This document shows, in pieces, positions 9,016 to 17,908 of a stretch of DNA of 64,000 nt. How positions within the stretch are numbered: the stretch's first letter is position 1; each line of letters begins with the position of its first letter. Source of the stretch: Rhodobacter viridis (lineage in GTDB: Bacteria; Pseudomonadota; Alphaproteobacteria; Rhodobacterales; Rhodobacteraceae). Position numbers and translations under genes: made by a program. Below the pieces are notes generated by a model, which saw nothing but the letters and a program-made list of their open reading frames with translations, was not told where the DNA came from and ran no database searches. Where the stretch lies: NCBI RefSeq assembly GCF_003217355.1, contig NZ_QJTK01000003.1, forward strand, positions 225,528 to 289,527, written 5' to 3'.

Positions 9016-9699
9016 TCAGCGCTTGCGGATCTTGCGCAGCAGATGCCCCCAGCCCCCCGGGGCGACGAAGAAGCTGATCAGGAACCCGGCGCCGAAGCCC
9101 GAGAACTGCGCGATCCAGTCCGGCCCGGTGCCAAAGAGCGCGCCAAAGACCAGCTGCAAGGCGGCCAGCATCCCGATCAGCGAAAACGCCCGCATCCGGT
9201 GCGGATGGCCCGCGCCAAGCCGCATCCAGAGGATCCAGGTGAAGGCACCAATCAGCCCGTAGGCGCCCGGATAGCCGCCGATCAGCATCATCTGGGTGAA
9301 GGGCATCAGCGCATAGACGAGCGCGCCGACGAGCGTCGAGCCGATGAAGACGGTCGCCACGGCCCAGCCCGGAAACACCTCGCCGACGAATTTGCCGATC
9401 GCCAGAATGAAGACCACGACCATCGCCGCATGGGTCAGATTGAGGTGGACAAAGGCATAGCTGACAAGCCGCAGCAGATCATGCACCGACCAGAGCCCGA
9501 TTTCGGCCATATGGCGGAAGGTGACCGGATCGAAGCCCAGCTGCCCGAGGATCGCCAACCGCCAGCCCATCGCTTGCGCGCCAAGCGCCCCGGTCGTGCC
9601 CAGGGCGAACAGGATCTCGGTCACGATGATCGGCGCGGCCAGAACCCAGACGACGGGCGGCAGCGGGTTGACCGGGTGTTCGTCATGGCCGTGGTGCAT
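9016..9699 (-). CDS. Rhomboid-family membrane protein lacking catalytic residues
   Basis: A 227-residue polytopic membrane protein with about six hydrophobic segments and rhomboid-like organisation. The serine motif GxSG is replaced by GYPG (residues 142-145), so Pro144 takes the nucleophile position. The TM6 motif AHxxG reads AQFSG, so Gln198 takes the place of the catalytic His. The loop motif HxxxxHxxxN keeps both histidines (85 and 90) but has Val94 at the Asn position. By established rhomboid mechanism it should not be a protease. A pseudoprotease chaperone or trafficking role, as in iRhoms and derlins, is inference. Separated by 86 bases from the divergent trpS gene. Confidence 0.82.
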   Translation of the reverse strand: MHHGHDEHPVNPLPPVVWVLAAPIIVTEILFALGTTGALGAQAMGWRLAILGQLGFDPVTFRHMAEIGLWSVHDLLRLVSYAFVHLNLTHAAMVVVFILAIGKFVGEVFPGWAVATVFIGSTLVGALVYALMPFTQMMLIGGYPGAYGLIGAFTWILWMRLGAGHPHRMRAFSLIGMLAALQLVFGALFGTGPDWIAQFSGFGAGFLISFFVAPGGWGHLLRKIRKR

Positions 9700-9785
9700 T
9701 GTCCCTCCTTTTGGGCGCTCATTGACGCCCCGCGCCCTTTAGCGATAAGCGCAAGGCATCCGAATTTCCAGCCCGGAGCGCCCAG

Positions 9786-10838
9786 ATGTCCGAACAGTCG
9801 CAACCTACCCCCGAAGAGATCAACGCCAAGTTCACGCCGCGGATCTTTTCCGGCATCCAGCCCTCGGGCAACCTGACGCTCGGCAATTATCTGGGGGCGC
9901 TGAAGCGGTTCGCTCAAAAGCAGGACGAGGGCATCGAGACGATCTATTGCCTCGTCGATCTGCATGCGGTCACGGTCTGGCAAGACCCCGAAGCGCTGAA
10001 GAAACAGACCCGCGAGGCGGCGGCGGCCTTCATCGCCTCGGGCATCGACCCGGCGCGCTCGGTGCTGTTCAATCAATCGCAGGTCTCGGCCCATGCGGAA
10101 CTGGGCTGGCTGTTGAACTGTGTCGCGCGGATGGGCTGGATGAACCGCATGACGCAGTGGAAGGACAAGGCGGGCAAGAATGCCGAGAAGCAGTCGCTGG
10201 GCCTGTTTGCCTATCCCTCGCTGATGGCGGCGGACATCCTGCTTTATCACGCGACGATGGTGCCGGTGGGCGAGGATCAGAAACAGCATGTGGAGCTGTG
10301 TCGCGACATCGCCGCGAAGTTCAACCATGACTATGGGGTCGACTTTTTCCCGGCGCCGCTGCCGCTGATCGAGGGCGTCGCGACCCGGGTGATGAGCCTG
10401 CGCGACGGCTCGAAGAAGATGTCGAAATCGGACCCCTCCGATGCCAGCCGGATCAACCTGACCGACGATGCCGACACGATCGCGAAGAAGTTCCGCAAGG
10501 CTGTGACCGATCCCGAGCCGCTGCCCGACAGCCTTGAAGGGCTTGAGGGCCGGGCAGAGGCGCGCAACCTTGTGAACATCTATGCGGCGCTGGCCGACAA
10601 GACCCCCGCCGAGGTGATTGCGGACTACGCCGGGCAGGGGTTCGGGGTGTTCAAACCGGCGCTGGCCGATCTGGCGGTCTCGAAGCTCGAGCCGATCTCG
10701 ACCGAGATGAGCCGGCTGATGAACGACCCGGCCGAGATTGACCGGATTCTGGGCAAGGGCGCAGACAAGGCCGATGCGATCGCCCAGCCGATCCTGCAAA
10801 AGACGCTCGAGATCATGGGGATGATCCGCTCGCGGTAA
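9786..10838 (+). CDS. trpS: Tryptophan--tRNA ligase
   Basis: A 350-residue class I aminoacyl-tRNA synthetase that charges tRNA-Trp. The N-terminal [19 protein letters not shown] holds the HIGH-equivalent signature (TLGN), and the KMSKS loop reads [14 protein letters not shown] (about 212). The stretch [20 protein letters not shown] is typical of bacterial TrpRS. The ATG follows a short spacer after GCCCGGAGCGCCC, a weak ribosome-binding site. Its 3' end faces the MATE gene across a long palindrome (see 10868-10931). Confidence 0.97.
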   Translation: MSEQSQPTPEEINAKFTPRIFSGIQPSGNLTLGNYLGALKRFAQKQDEGIETIYCLVDLHAVTVWQDPEALKKQTREAAAAFIASGIDPARSVLFNQSQVSAHAELGWLLNCVARMGWMNRMTQWKDKAGKNAEKQSLGLFAYPSLMAADILLYHATMVPVGEDQKQHVELCRDIAAKFNHDYGVDFFPAPLPLIEGVATRVMSLRDGSKKMSKSDPSDASRINLTDDADTIAKKFRKAVTDPEPLPDSLEGLEGRAEARNLVNIYAALADKTPAEVIADYAGQGFGVFKPALADLAVSKLEPISTEMSRLMNDPAEIDRILGKGADKADAIAQPILQKTLEIMGMIRSR

Positions 10839-10867
10839 GCGACGGAGGCGGGGGCTCTGCCCCCGCA

Positions 10868-10931
10868 CCCCCGGGATATTTGAGGCAAGATAAAGATCAG
10901 CCCCTTTATCTTGCCTCAAATATCCCGGGGG
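10868..10931. terminator. Long perfect palindrome between trpS and the MATE gene
   Basis: A 28-base perfect inverted repeat (10868-10895 against 10904-10931) with an 8-base loop. The arm core is CCCGGGATATTTGAGGCAA. It lies between two convergent genes and should work as a bidirectional terminator. A shorter GC-rich hairpin (GGGGGCTCTGCCCCC) precedes it. A closely related palindrome occurs at 36847-36908. Confidence 0.8.
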
Positions 10932-10946
10932 GTGACTGACCGCAGG

Positions 10947-12272
10947 TCAGAGGGGGGCAGCGCCCCCCTGCGCCGGTGCGGCTTTCGCCTCGGCCCGGGG
11001 ATAAAGCCACGCCATCGTCACGCCGCGCGCGAGGTTCAGCACCATCAACGCCGCCCAGAGCCCGTGATTGCCGAACGCGGGGATCAGGGCGCAGAGCGCG
11101 GCGATATAGATCGCCACCGAAAGCAGCATCGCATTGCGCATCTCGCGGGTCAGCGTCGCGCCGATGAAGATGCCGTCGAACATCCAGGCGGCAATCCCGA
11201 TCAGCGGCGCCAATCCCATCCAGGGCAGGTAGGTCCGGGCGGTTTCCCGCACTTCGGGCGCGGTGGTCATCGTGTCGATGATCGTGCCGCCGAAGATCAC
11301 GAAGCCTGCCGCCAAAAGCGCCGCGCCGCCTGCGCCCCATTGCGCGGCGACGATTGCCGCGCGGCGTAACCGGGCGGGGGAGCGGGCGCCGACCGCCTGT
11401 CCGACGAGGCTTTCCGCGGCGAAGGCGAAGCCGTCGAGCGCATAGGCGGTGATTTCCAGAAACTGCAGCAGCACCTGATTGGCGGCCAGTTTCACATCGC
11501 CCTGACCCGCGCCCAGAAACAGGAAGGTGGTGAAGCTGCCCTGCAGGATCACCGAGCGGATCATGATGTCGGTATTGACCCGCGCCATCTGCTTGAGCGG
11601 CGCCGCGGCCAAGATCACCGCCCGGCTCAGCCCTGGCACAAGGGCCGCGCGGGCAAGCCAGAGCGCCAGCACCAGCCCCGAGAGTTCGGCGATCAGCGTC
11701 GCCGCCGCCACCCCCTTCACGCCGAGCCCGAGGCCAAGCACGAACCACAGATCCAGCCCGACATTCAACCCGTTCATCAGCAGTTGCAGCACCAGCACCG
11801 CGCGGGTGCGTTCCAGCGCGATCAGCCAGCCGGTGAAGGCGTAAAGCGAGATCGTGGCAGGGGCGCCCCAGATCCGGATCGACAGGTAATCGCGCGCAAG
11901 CGTCTCGACCTCGGGCGAGGCGGGGGCGATCTGGAAGGCGGCCCAGAGGACGGGGGATTGCAGCACGATCAGGCACAGACCCGCCAGCCAGCCGATCAGG
12001 ACGGCGCGGATCAGCCCGGCCGAGACCTCGAGACTGTCGCCCTCGCCCCGGGCCTGGGCCACGAGCCCCGTGGTGCCCATGCGCAGAAAGCCGAAGATCC
12101 AGTAGACCGAGGCCAGCACCACCGCGCCGAGGCCGACGGCGCCAATGGGCGCGGCCTGTCCCATCTGCCCGACGACGGCCGTATCGACCGCACCCAGAAG
12201 TGGCACGGTCGCATTCGAGATCACGATCGGAAGCGCAATGCGCAGCACCCGGCCGTGGCTGATCTGGTTCAT
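10947..12272 (-). CDS. MATE family efflux transporter (DinF-like)
   Basis: A 441-residue inner-membrane protein of the multidrug and toxic compound extrusion family, with about 12 membrane segments in two homologous halves. The N-terminal RIALPIVISNATVPLLGAVDTAVVGQMG is typical of the DinF subgroup. Such proteins export cationic or other organic compounds using ion gradients; the substrate is unknown here. The start ATG overlaps the stop of the upstream thioesterase gene by 4 bases, so three minus-strand genes (two thioesterases, then MATE) form one operon. Confidence 0.9.
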   Translation of the reverse strand: MNQISHGRVLRIALPIVISNATVPLLGAVDTAVVGQMGQAAPIGAVGLGAVVLASVYWIFGFLRMGTTGLVAQARGEGDSLEVSAGLIRAVLIGWLAGLCLIVLQSPVLWAAFQIAPASPEVETLARDYLSIRIWGAPATISLYAFTGWLIALERTRAVLVLQLLMNGLNVGLDLWFVLGLGLGVKGVAAATLIAELSGLVLALWLARAALVPGLSRAVILAAAPLKQMARVNTDIMIRSVILQGSFTTFLFLGAGQGDVKLAANQVLLQFLEITAYALDGFAFAAESLVGQAVGARSPARLRRAAIVAAQWGAGGAALLAAGFVIFGGTIIDTMTTAPEVRETARTYLPWMGLAPLIGIAAWMFDGIFIGATLTREMRNAMLLSVAIYIAALCALIPAFGNHGLWAALMVLNLARGVTMAWLYPRAEAKAAPAQGGAAPL

Positions 12273-12775
12273 TCCTCGCGGTCCGGCATCAGGAAATGCC
12301 CGGTCGCCTGCGCGAAAAGTTTCGCCCGGTTGTCCTGCCAGGCCTCGACATGAACCGAGGCATAGCGCCGCCCGGAGCGGTTCACCCGCGCCCGCGCATA
12401 GGCATCGCGCGGCAGGCCGGAGCGCAGGTAATCCACGGTGAAATCGATGGTTTTCGGCAGTCGCGGCAGCACCGTCTCCGGGCCGGTAAGGTCGATCAGG
12501 CCGGCCTCCATCTCTTCCCAAAGCAGCGTCCACGACAGCTCCATGATCGCGGCGACTTCCAGGAAAGCCGCGGTCACGCCGCCGTGGATCGCCGGGATCA
12601 GGGGATTGCCGATCAGCTTGTCGTCATAGCGCATCACCGCGGTCAATTCGTCGCCGCGACGGTCGAATTCGATGCCGAGGAACTGGATATAGGGCACGCC
12701 GGACACAAGCGCGCGCAAGGCGGCATCGCGGCGGCCTTTCACCAGATGCACGGGTTCGGGCTTCGGGCGGCTCAT
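12269..12775 (-). CDS. PaaI family thioesterase (hotdog fold)
   Basis: A 168-residue hotdog-fold acyl-CoA thioesterase. The HGG active-site motif is in PAIHGGVTAAFLEVAA (about residues 61-76). Middle gene of a three-gene minus-strand operon with ATGA overlaps at both ends. Paralogous to the gene immediately upstream, with which it might form a heteromeric enzyme (inference). PaaI-like enzymes hydrolyse aryl- or acyl-CoA; the substrate cannot be read here. Confidence 0.85.
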   Translation of the reverse strand: MSRPKPEPVHLVKGRRDAALRALVSGVPYIQFLGIEFDRRGDELTAVMRYDDKLIGNPLIPAIHGGVTAAFLEVAAIMELSWTLLWEEMEAGLIDLTGPETVLPRLPKTIDFTVDYLRSGLPRDAYARARVNRSGRRYASVHVEAWQDNRAKLFAQATGHFLMPDREE

Positions 12776-13209
12776 TGCGCACCCCCTTTCGGGCGTTCGA
12801 CGGTAAAGGCGCCGGTGGCCGAGGCGACGGGCAGGCCCGCTTCCTCGTCATGGGCGGTGGCGCGCAAAAACGCCACGGTGCGGGTGATGTGATAGACCTC
12901 TGCCCGGGCGGTGATGCGCTGGCGGGGCGTGGCCGCGCGCATGTAATCGATGCGCAGGTCGATCGTCGCCGTGCCCGCGGGCGCCTCGGGGTGGCTCATC
13001 ACTGCAGCCCCGCAGCAGGTATCGAGCAGCGCCGAGACCGCGCCGCCGTGAATGACCCCGGTGCGCGGATCGCCCACCAGATCTTCGCGCCACTCCATCG
13101 ACAGTTCCGCCGCTCCGCCGCCGATCGCGTCAAGACGCATCCCCAGCGCGCGGGCATGCGGGATCGCCTCGATGAACATCCGCGCCTGTTTCAGCTTTGC
13201 CTCGTCCAT
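12772..13209 (-). CDS. PaaI family thioesterase (hotdog fold)
   Basis: A 145-residue hotdog-fold thioesterase with the motif TGVIHGGAVSALLDTCCGAA (about 50-69). The ATG at 13209 is preceded by GGAGGGCAC, a good ribosome-binding site, and family members begin near here; a longer in-frame start at 13257 is less likely. First gene of the thioesterase-thioesterase-MATE operon and divergent from the first MerR gene. The neighbouring regulators and acyl-CoA dehydrogenase suggest a role in CoA-ester turnover, which is inference. Confidence 0.87.
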   Translation of the reverse strand: MDEAKLKQARMFIEAIPHARALGMRLDAIGGGAAELSMEWREDLVGDPRTGVIHGGAVSALLDTCCGAAVMSHPEAPAGTATIDLRIDYMRAATPRQRITARAEVYHITRTVAFLRATAHDEEAGLPVASATGAFTVERPKGGAQ

Positions 13210-13331
13210 GTGCCCTCCGGTTTCGGCCACGATGCCGTGACGTTGCGACCAAGGCAAGCCACACGCGGCGCGAGAGAGGTTGATGCTGCGTCAACCGCGC
13301 GTTAGCTTCGCCCGCGAGGGGGGAGCAAGCC

Positions 13332-13700
13332 ATGGCAGACGTGCTGAGCTTCAAGGAAATGTGCGCGCGCTTCGACGTCACGCCGCGAACGCTGCGCTAT
13401 TACGAATATATCGAGCTGCTGGCGCCGCAGAAGGAAGGCCGGGCCCGGTTCTATGGCCCGCGCGAAGTGGCGCGGATGACGCTGATCCTGCGCGGGCGCC
13501 GCTTCGGCTTCAGCCTGGAAGAGCTGCGGCAGTGGCTCTTGATCTACGATCATCAGGGCACCGAGGCGCAGAACCGCGCCTGGATCGAACTGGCCGACCG
13601 GCAGCTGGGCGTTCTGGGCAAGCAGCTTGACGAGCTGCAGGCGGCGATCACCGACCTGCGCGCGCTGCGCGACGATGTCGCCCGGATCCTCACCGACTGA
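13332..13700 (+). CDS. MerR family transcriptional regulator
   Basis: A 122-residue MerR-type regulator: the N-terminal winged helix-turn-helix MCARFDVTPRTLRYYEYIELL (about residues 11-31) is followed by RFYGPREVARMTLILRGRRFGFSLEEL and a C-terminal dimerisation coiled coil. No cysteine cluster for metal sensing is present, which argues against a metal or redox sensor and fits the subgroup controlling fatty-acid or branched-chain degradation (LiuR-like). It is a clear paralogue of the MerR gene 228 bases downstream. Divergent from the thioesterase operon. Confidence 0.88.
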   Translation: MADVLSFKEMCARFDVTPRTLRYYEYIELLAPQKEGRARFYGPREVARMTLILRGRRFGFSLEELRQWLLIYDHQGTEAQNRAWIELADRQLGVLGKQLDELQAAITDLRALRDDVARILTD

Positions 13701-13806
13701 CCTCGAATCGGCCTTCTTTCAGGGCCATCTTTTCCGCTGTGCGATCACTTTGCCCGCCCGTCGCGGGTAACCGGATTTCCATTTTGATGCGCTTTTCTGT
13801 CTGACA

Positions 13807-13820
13807 TTACGTCAACGTAA
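13807..13820. promoter_or_regulatory. Candidate MerR operator, perfect inverted repeat
   Basis: TTACGTCAACGTAA: arms TTACG and CGTAA around 4 bases. It lies about 110 bases upstream of the second MerR gene. A second copy of the same architecture follows at 13840-13853 and another precedes the thiolase gene at 60416-60429. The pattern resembles sites described for MerR regulators of acyl-CoA degradation (LiuR type), recalled without a search. Confidence 0.55.
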
Positions 13821-13839
13821 CCGTGACGCGACGTTACAG

Positions 13840-13853
13840 TGACGCGAACGTCA
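13840..13853. promoter_or_regulatory. Second candidate MerR operator
   Basis: TGACGCGAACGTCA: arms TGACG and CGTCA around 4 bases. The flanking segment repeats GTGACGCG twice (13823-13830 and 13839-13846). Together with the site at 13807 it suggests paired operators in the promoter of the downstream MerR and acyl-CoA dehydrogenase genes. Confidence 0.5.
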
Positions 13854-13928
13854 ACCAAACTTGTAATGTGATGGTGGAAACTCGATCTGCCGCCTTACGT
13901 TACGCAAAGGGAAGCAAGGGGCGGCACG

Positions 13929-14303
13929 ATGAGTGACGACGTGATGACGATCCGCGAGATGTGCGATGCGTTCGAGGTGACGCCCCGCACCTTGCGGTTC
14001 TACGAGGCGAAGGAGCTGCTGTTTCCGGTCCGCGAGGGGCAGAAACGGCTGTTCACCCGGCGCGACCGGGCGCGGTTGAAACTGATCCTGCGCGGCAAGC
14101 GCTTCGGCTTCAGCCTCGAGGATATTCGCCAGCTGCTGGACCTCTATGACATGGGGGACCAGCAGAAGACGCAGATGGCCGAGACGCTGAAACTGGCGCG
14201 TCAGAGGCTGAGGGAGATGGAGCGTCAGCGCGACGAACTCGGTCAGGCGATCGACGAGTTGGCGGCGCAGATCGCCTGGGGCGAGGGGAAGCTGGCAGAG
14301 TAG
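13929..14303 (+). CDS. MerR family transcriptional regulator, adjacent to acyl-CoA dehydrogenase
   Basis: A 124-residue MerR protein with helix-turn-helix MCDAFEVTPRTLRFYEAKELL, then FTRRDRARLKLILRGKRFGFSLEDIRQLL and a long C-terminal coiled coil (about residues 80-115). It closely resembles the MerR protein encoded at 13332, so the pair arose by duplication. Its stop is 43 bases before the acyl-CoA dehydrogenase start, so the two are likely co-transcribed. Repeated TTACG/CGTAA elements upstream suggest autoregulation and control of beta-oxidation genes. Confidence 0.89.
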   Translation: MSDDVMTIREMCDAFEVTPRTLRFYEAKELLFPVREGQKRLFTRRDRARLKLILRGKRFGFSLEDIRQLLDLYDMGDQQKTQMAETLKLARQRLREMERQRDELGQAIDELAAQIAWGEGKLAE

Positions 14304-14345
14304 GCCGCGCTCCTTTCCCGGGTCGGAGGGAAAAGGGAGAGACCC

Positions 14346-16121
14346 ATGCCGAGCTATACCGCGAACATCCGTGACATGCAGTTCGTGCTGCACGAGGTGC
14401 TGAACGTCTCCGGGCAGGATGTGCCCGGCTATGCCGATCTGGAGCGTGATTTCACCGAGGCCGTGCTGGATGCGGCGGGCAAGGTGGCCTCCGAGGTGCT
14501 GGCGCCGCTGAATGCGGTCGGCGACACGCAGGGCTGCAAGCTGGAAAATGGCACCGTGCGCACGCCCGCAGGCTTCGACAAGGCTTTCGCCGCGATGAAG
14601 GAAGGCGGCTGGACCGCGCTGGATTGCAACCCCGATTATGGCGGGCAGGGGATGCCCTATGTGATCAACTGCGCCGTGGGCGAGATGTTCGTGTCGGCCA
14701 ACATGGCCTTCAACATGTATCAGGGCCTGACGCATGGCGCGGTCTCGGCGATCGAGGCGCATGGGACTGACGCGCAAAAGGCGACCTATCTGCCGAAAAT
14801 GGTGGCCTGCGACTGGACCGGGACGATGAACCTGACCGAGCCGCATTGCGGCACCGATCTGGGGCTGTTGCGCACCAAGGCCGAGCCGCAGGCGGATGGC
14901 AGCTACAAGATCACCGGCACGAAGATCTTCATCTCGGCGGGCGAGCATGATCTGGCCGAGAACATCATCCATCTGGTGCTGGCCAAAGCGCCGGGCGGTG
15001 GCGAGGGAACGAAGGGGATTTCGCTCTTCATCGTGCCGAAGTTTCTGGTGAATGCCGATGGCAGCTTGGGCGCCCGCAATGCGGTGAGCGTCGGCAAGGT
15101 CGAGCACAAGATGGGCATTCACGGCTCGGCGACCTGCGTGATGAACTATGACGGCGCGATGGGCTATCTGCTGGGCGAGCTGCACAAGGGCATGCGCGCG
15201 ATGTTCACGATGATGAACGAGGCGCGGCTGGGCGTGGGTCTGCAGGGCTATGCGGTGGCCGAGGCCGCCTATCAGAACGCGCTGGCCTATGCGAAGGACC
15301 GGCTGCAGGGCCGCGCCGTGACCGGCGTCGCGAACCCCGCGGGGGCGGCCGATCCGCTGATCGTGCACCCCGACATTCGCCGGTCGCTGATGGATCAGAA
15401 GAGCTTCCTCGAAGGGGCGCGGGCCTTCACCTATTGGGGCGCGACGCTGATCGACCGCGCGCATGGGCTGCAGGATGCGGGGGCCGAGGGGCTGATCTCG
15501 CTGATGACGCCGGTGATCAAGGGCTTCCTGACCGACAAGGGTTTCGAGACCTGCGTGCTGGCGCAGCAGGTCTGGGGCGGGCATGGCTATATCGAAGAAC
15601 AGGGGATGAGCCAGTTCGTTCGCGATGCCCGGATCGCGATGATCTACGAAGGCGCGAACGGTGTGCAGGCGCTCGATCTGGTCGGGCGCAAGCTCGCGGC
15701 CGAGGGTGGCAAGCCGCTGATGGGCTTTTTCGAGATGGTCAAGGCCGAGTGCAAGGCGCATGACGGCGACGAGCGGATGAAGCCCTTCACCGATGCGCTG
15801 AAGGTGGCCTCGAAGCAGATGCAGGCGGCGGGGATGTTCTTCCTGCAGAATGCCGCGAAGAACCCGGATGCGGCGCTCTCGGGCAGCTATGACTTCATGC
15901 ATCTGATGGGGCATGTCTGCCTGGGACTTATGTGGACGCGGATGGCCGCGGCGGCGCATGCGGCGCTGGACGGCGGGGCCTCGGATCGGGCCTTCTACGA
16001 GGCAAAGATCACCACCGGGCGCTATTACATGGCGCGGCACCTGCCCGCCTGCGGATTGCATCTGGCGCGGATCGAAAGCGGCGCGGAGACGGTGATGGGG
16101 CTGTCGGTCGACCAGTTTTGA
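14346..16121 (+). CDS. Acyl-CoA dehydrogenase with C-terminal domain, DmdC (3-methylmercaptopropionyl-CoA dehydrogenase) type
   Basis: A 591-residue FAD enzyme, longer than classic acyl-CoA dehydrogenases (about 380) because of an extra C-terminal domain, as in DmdC and related proteins. Motifs include [15 protein letters not shown] (about 159-173), the FAD/substrate region [11 protein letters not shown], and [18 protein letters not shown] (about 431-448), which carries the catalytic-base region of the family. It oxidises acyl-CoA and passes electrons to ETF, and an ETF-ubiquinone oxidoreductase gene is also in this window. Whether the substrate is methylmercaptopropionyl-CoA or an ordinary acyl-CoA cannot be decided. 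AGGGAAAAGGGAGAG precedes the ATG. Confidence 0.87.
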   Translation: MPSYTANIRDMQFVLHEVLNVSGQDVPGYADLERDFTEAVLDAAGKVASEVLAPLNAVGDTQGCKLENGTVRTPAGFDKAFAAMKEGGWTALDCNPDYGGQGMPYVINCAVGEMFVSANMAFNMYQGLTHGAVSAIEAHGTDAQKATYLPKMVACDWTGTMNLTEPHCGTDLGLLRTKAEPQADGSYKITGTKIFISAGEHDLAENIIHLVLAKAPGGGEGTKGISLFIVPKFLVNADGSLGARNAVSVGKVEHKMGIHGSATCVMNYDGAMGYLLGELHKGMRAMFTMMNEARLGVGLQGYAVAEAAYQNALAYAKDRLQGRAVTGVANPAGAADPLIVHPDIRRSLMDQKSFLEGARAFTYWGATLIDRAHGLQDAGAEGLISLMTPVIKGFLTDKGFETCVLAQQVWGGHGYIEEQGMSQFVRDARIAMIYEGANGVQALDLVGRKLAAEGGKPLMGFFEMVKAECKAHDGDERMKPFTDALKVASKQMQAAGMFFLQNAAKNPDAALSGSYDFMHLMGHVCLGLMWTRMAAAAHAALDGGASDRAFYEAKITTGRYYMARHLPACGLHLARIESGAETVMGLSVDQF

Positions 16122-16135
16122 GCGGGCGCAGATTT

Positions 16136-16183
16136 CGCCTCGGGCTTGCGCCCGAGGCGACCCGCCGGGGGCTCCGCCCCCGG
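16136..16183. terminator. Double GC-rich hairpin downstream of the acyl-CoA dehydrogenase gene
   Basis: Two consecutive stems: CGCCTCGGGC paired with GCCCGAGGCG (16136-16159) and CCGGGGGC paired with GCCCCCGG (16165-16183). They are followed by GGCGTATTGGGACCAAGAAG, a solitary half of the dispersed palindrome seen at 17838 and 60137. There is no clear T-run, so termination is inferred from position. Confidence 0.5.
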
Positions 16184-16241
16184 ACCCCCGGCGTATTGGG
16201 ACCAAGAAGAAGCGGAACCCGGTTTCGAGGTTCGAAAATGG

Positions 16242-16275
16242 AAGAGGGGCCCTTCCGGCGAAGGAAGGGCCTCTT
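16242..16275. terminator. Terminator hairpin of trcR
   Basis: GGAAGGGCCTCTT pairs with AAGAGG..CCCTTCC across a small loop, with a 2-base bulge. On the minus strand the hairpin is followed by a T-rich stretch (CCATTTTCG). It begins about 20 bases past the trcR stop. Confidence 0.65.
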
Positions 16276-16296
16276 GCTTTTGAAACGGCGGAACGA

Positions 16297-17058
16297 TCAG
16301 CGGCGCGGATCGTGGCTGTCGTCTTCATCCTCGTCGTCGTCGCCATGCGGCAGGTTGAAGAAGCTGTCGGCATCCGAGAAGTCTTTCGGATCCTCGGGCT
16401 CTTCGTCGCGCGGATCGAGGCCGAAGCCCTCGATGCCGGTGCCCGGCAGACGCGGCTCGGTGCTCATGCCGAGGCTCTGCTCGGTCGACACCAGTTTCCG
16501 GCGCTCGTCATCGCTCATCACGCCGTCGGCGGCGCGTTTCTTCGCGGCCTTCTGCACTTCGCTGTCGAGTTCCGACTGACGGCAGAGACCGAGCGCGACC
16601 GGATCGATGGCGGTCATCGAACCGATATTCCAATGCGTGCGCTCGCGGATCGAGGCGATCGTCGGTTTCGTCGTGCCGACCAGACGGGCGATCTGCGCAT
16701 CGGCAAGCTCGGGGTGGAACTTGACCAGCCAGAGGATCGCATTCGGGCGGTCCTGACGCTTGGAGAGCGGCGTGTAGCGCGGCCCGCGGCGCTTGTCCTC
16801 GCCGACGGCGGCGGCGTTGAACTTGAGGCGCAGCTTGTAGATCGGGTCTTTCTCACCCTTTTCAATTTCGCGCGGGTCGAGCTGGTTCGAGCCGACCGGA
16901 TCGAAGCCCTTCACCCCCACCGCGACGTCGCCATCCGCAATCCCCTGCACCTCGAGCTCATGCATGCCGCAGAAATCGGCGATCTGCTTGAAGGTCAGGG
17001 TCGTATTGTCCACGAGCCAAACGGCGGTGGCCTTCGCCATCAGGGGCTTGTTCGTCAT
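16297..17058 (-). CDS. trcR: TrcR family cell-cycle transcriptional regulator (DUF1013)
   Basis: A 253-residue member of the alphaproteobacterial DUF1013 family, named TrcR in Caulobacter-type annotation. The N-terminus MTNKPLMAKATAVWLVDNTTLTFKQIADFC contains a helix-turn-helix-like segment, and a second one lies at LADAQIARLVGTTKPTIASIRERTHWN (about 138-164). The C-terminus is a very acidic tail (DDDEDEDDSHD). It is thought to act as a transcription factor in the cell cycle. It stands alone, with its own terminator downstream and the RNase T2 gene divergent. Confidence 0.88.
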   Translation of the reverse strand: MTNKPLMAKATAVWLVDNTTLTFKQIADFCGMHELEVQGIADGDVAVGVKGFDPVGSNQLDPREIEKGEKDPIYKLRLKFNAAAVGEDKRRGPRYTPLSKRQDRPNAILWLVKFHPELADAQIARLVGTTKPTIASIRERTHWNIGSMTAIDPVALGLCRQSELDSEVQKAAKKRAADGVMSDDERRKLVSTEQSLGMSTEPRLPGTGIEGFGLDPRDEEPEDPKDFSDADSFFNLPHGDDDEDEDDSHDPRR

Positions 17059-17192
17059 CGGAGCGATCCTCTACACATATCTCTCCCGGGCCGAGAAATC
17101 GGCTGCGGCCCGGGTTCCCCCCGGCCGCGGTCCATCTCTGGTGGGGAATTGCCGGACTATATAGGGCCGAATGGCTGCGGAGGAAAGAGAAA

Positions 17193-17828
17193 ATGAGACT
17201 TTTCGCCATTTGTGCCGCAGTTCTGATTGGCTCGACCGCCTTTGCCGAGGGCGAGCGGGCGGGCGATTTCGACTATTATGTGCTGGCGCTGAGCTGGTCG
17301 CCCGGATGGTGTGCGACCGAGGGCAGGGACCGGGACGCCCGCCAATGCGATCCGGGCAGCGGCGCCGCATTCGTGCTGCACGGGCTTTGGCCGCAATTCG
17401 AGGAGGGCTATCCGAGCTATTGCCGCAGTTCGGTGCGGGATCCGTCGCGGGCGCAATCGGCGGCGATGGCGGATGTGATGGGCTCGGACGGGGCGGCCTG
17501 GTATCAGTGGAAGAAGCACGGCCGCTGTTCCGGTCTGGCGGCGGCGGACTATTTCGCAACGGCGCGGAAAGCCTATGCGAGCATCGCGGTTCCGAAGCCG
17601 TTTCAAGCGCTTGCGCGGGATCTGCGGTTGCCTGCCTCTGTGGTCGAGGACGCTTTTCTGGACGCCAATCCGGGGCTGTCGCGCGAGTCTGTGACGGTGA
17701 CCTGTGAGGGCGACCGGATCGACGAGGTGCGGATCTGTCTGACGAAGGATCTGGCGCCGCGGCGCTGCGGGGCGGATGTGCGGCGCGAGTGCAGCCTGCG
17801 CGATGCCCTGATGGAGCGCGTGCGATAA
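17193..17828 (+). CDS. Secreted ribonuclease T2 family protein
   Basis: A 211-residue protein with a signal peptide (MRLFAICAAVLIGSTAFA) and both catalytic signatures of the T2 family: FVLHGLWPQ (CAS I, about 65) and WYQWKKHGRCSG (CAS II, about 107). T2 enzymes cleave RNA through 2',3'-cyclic phosphates without metal and act in the periplasm or outside. Several cysteines are consistent with disulfides. AGGAAAGAGAAA precedes the ATG. Convergent with the quinone oxidoreductase gene across a palindromic repeat. Confidence 0.92.
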   Translation: MRLFAICAAVLIGSTAFAEGERAGDFDYYVLALSWSPGWCATEGRDRDARQCDPGSGAAFVLHGLWPQFEEGYPSYCRSSVRDPSRAQSAAMADVMGSDGAAWYQWKKHGRCSGLAAADYFATARKAYASIAVPKPFQALARDLRLPASVVEDAFLDANPGLSRESVTVTCEGDRIDEVRICLTKDLAPRRCGADVRRECSLRDALMERVR

Positions 17829-17837
17829 GCACCTGAA

Positions 17838-17894
17838 AGGGCGTATTTGAACCAGGAAAAGCCGCAGGGGTTCTTCTTGGCGCAAATACGCCCT
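17838..17894. terminator. Dispersed palindrome, likely bidirectional terminator
   Basis: AGGGCGTATTTG (17838-17849) pairs perfectly with CAAATACGCCCT (17883-17894); the loop contains TTCTTCTTGG. It lies between two convergent genes. The arms belong to the same repeat family as the element ends at 60137 and 60333. Confidence 0.7.
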
Positions 17895-17908
17895 GTCCGG
17901 GGGCGTTC

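Noticed and set aside
11527-12533. Extended starts for the MATE and thioesterase genes
   Set aside because: Longer in-frame openings exist, but the ATGA overlaps and family N-termini fix the shorter starts.
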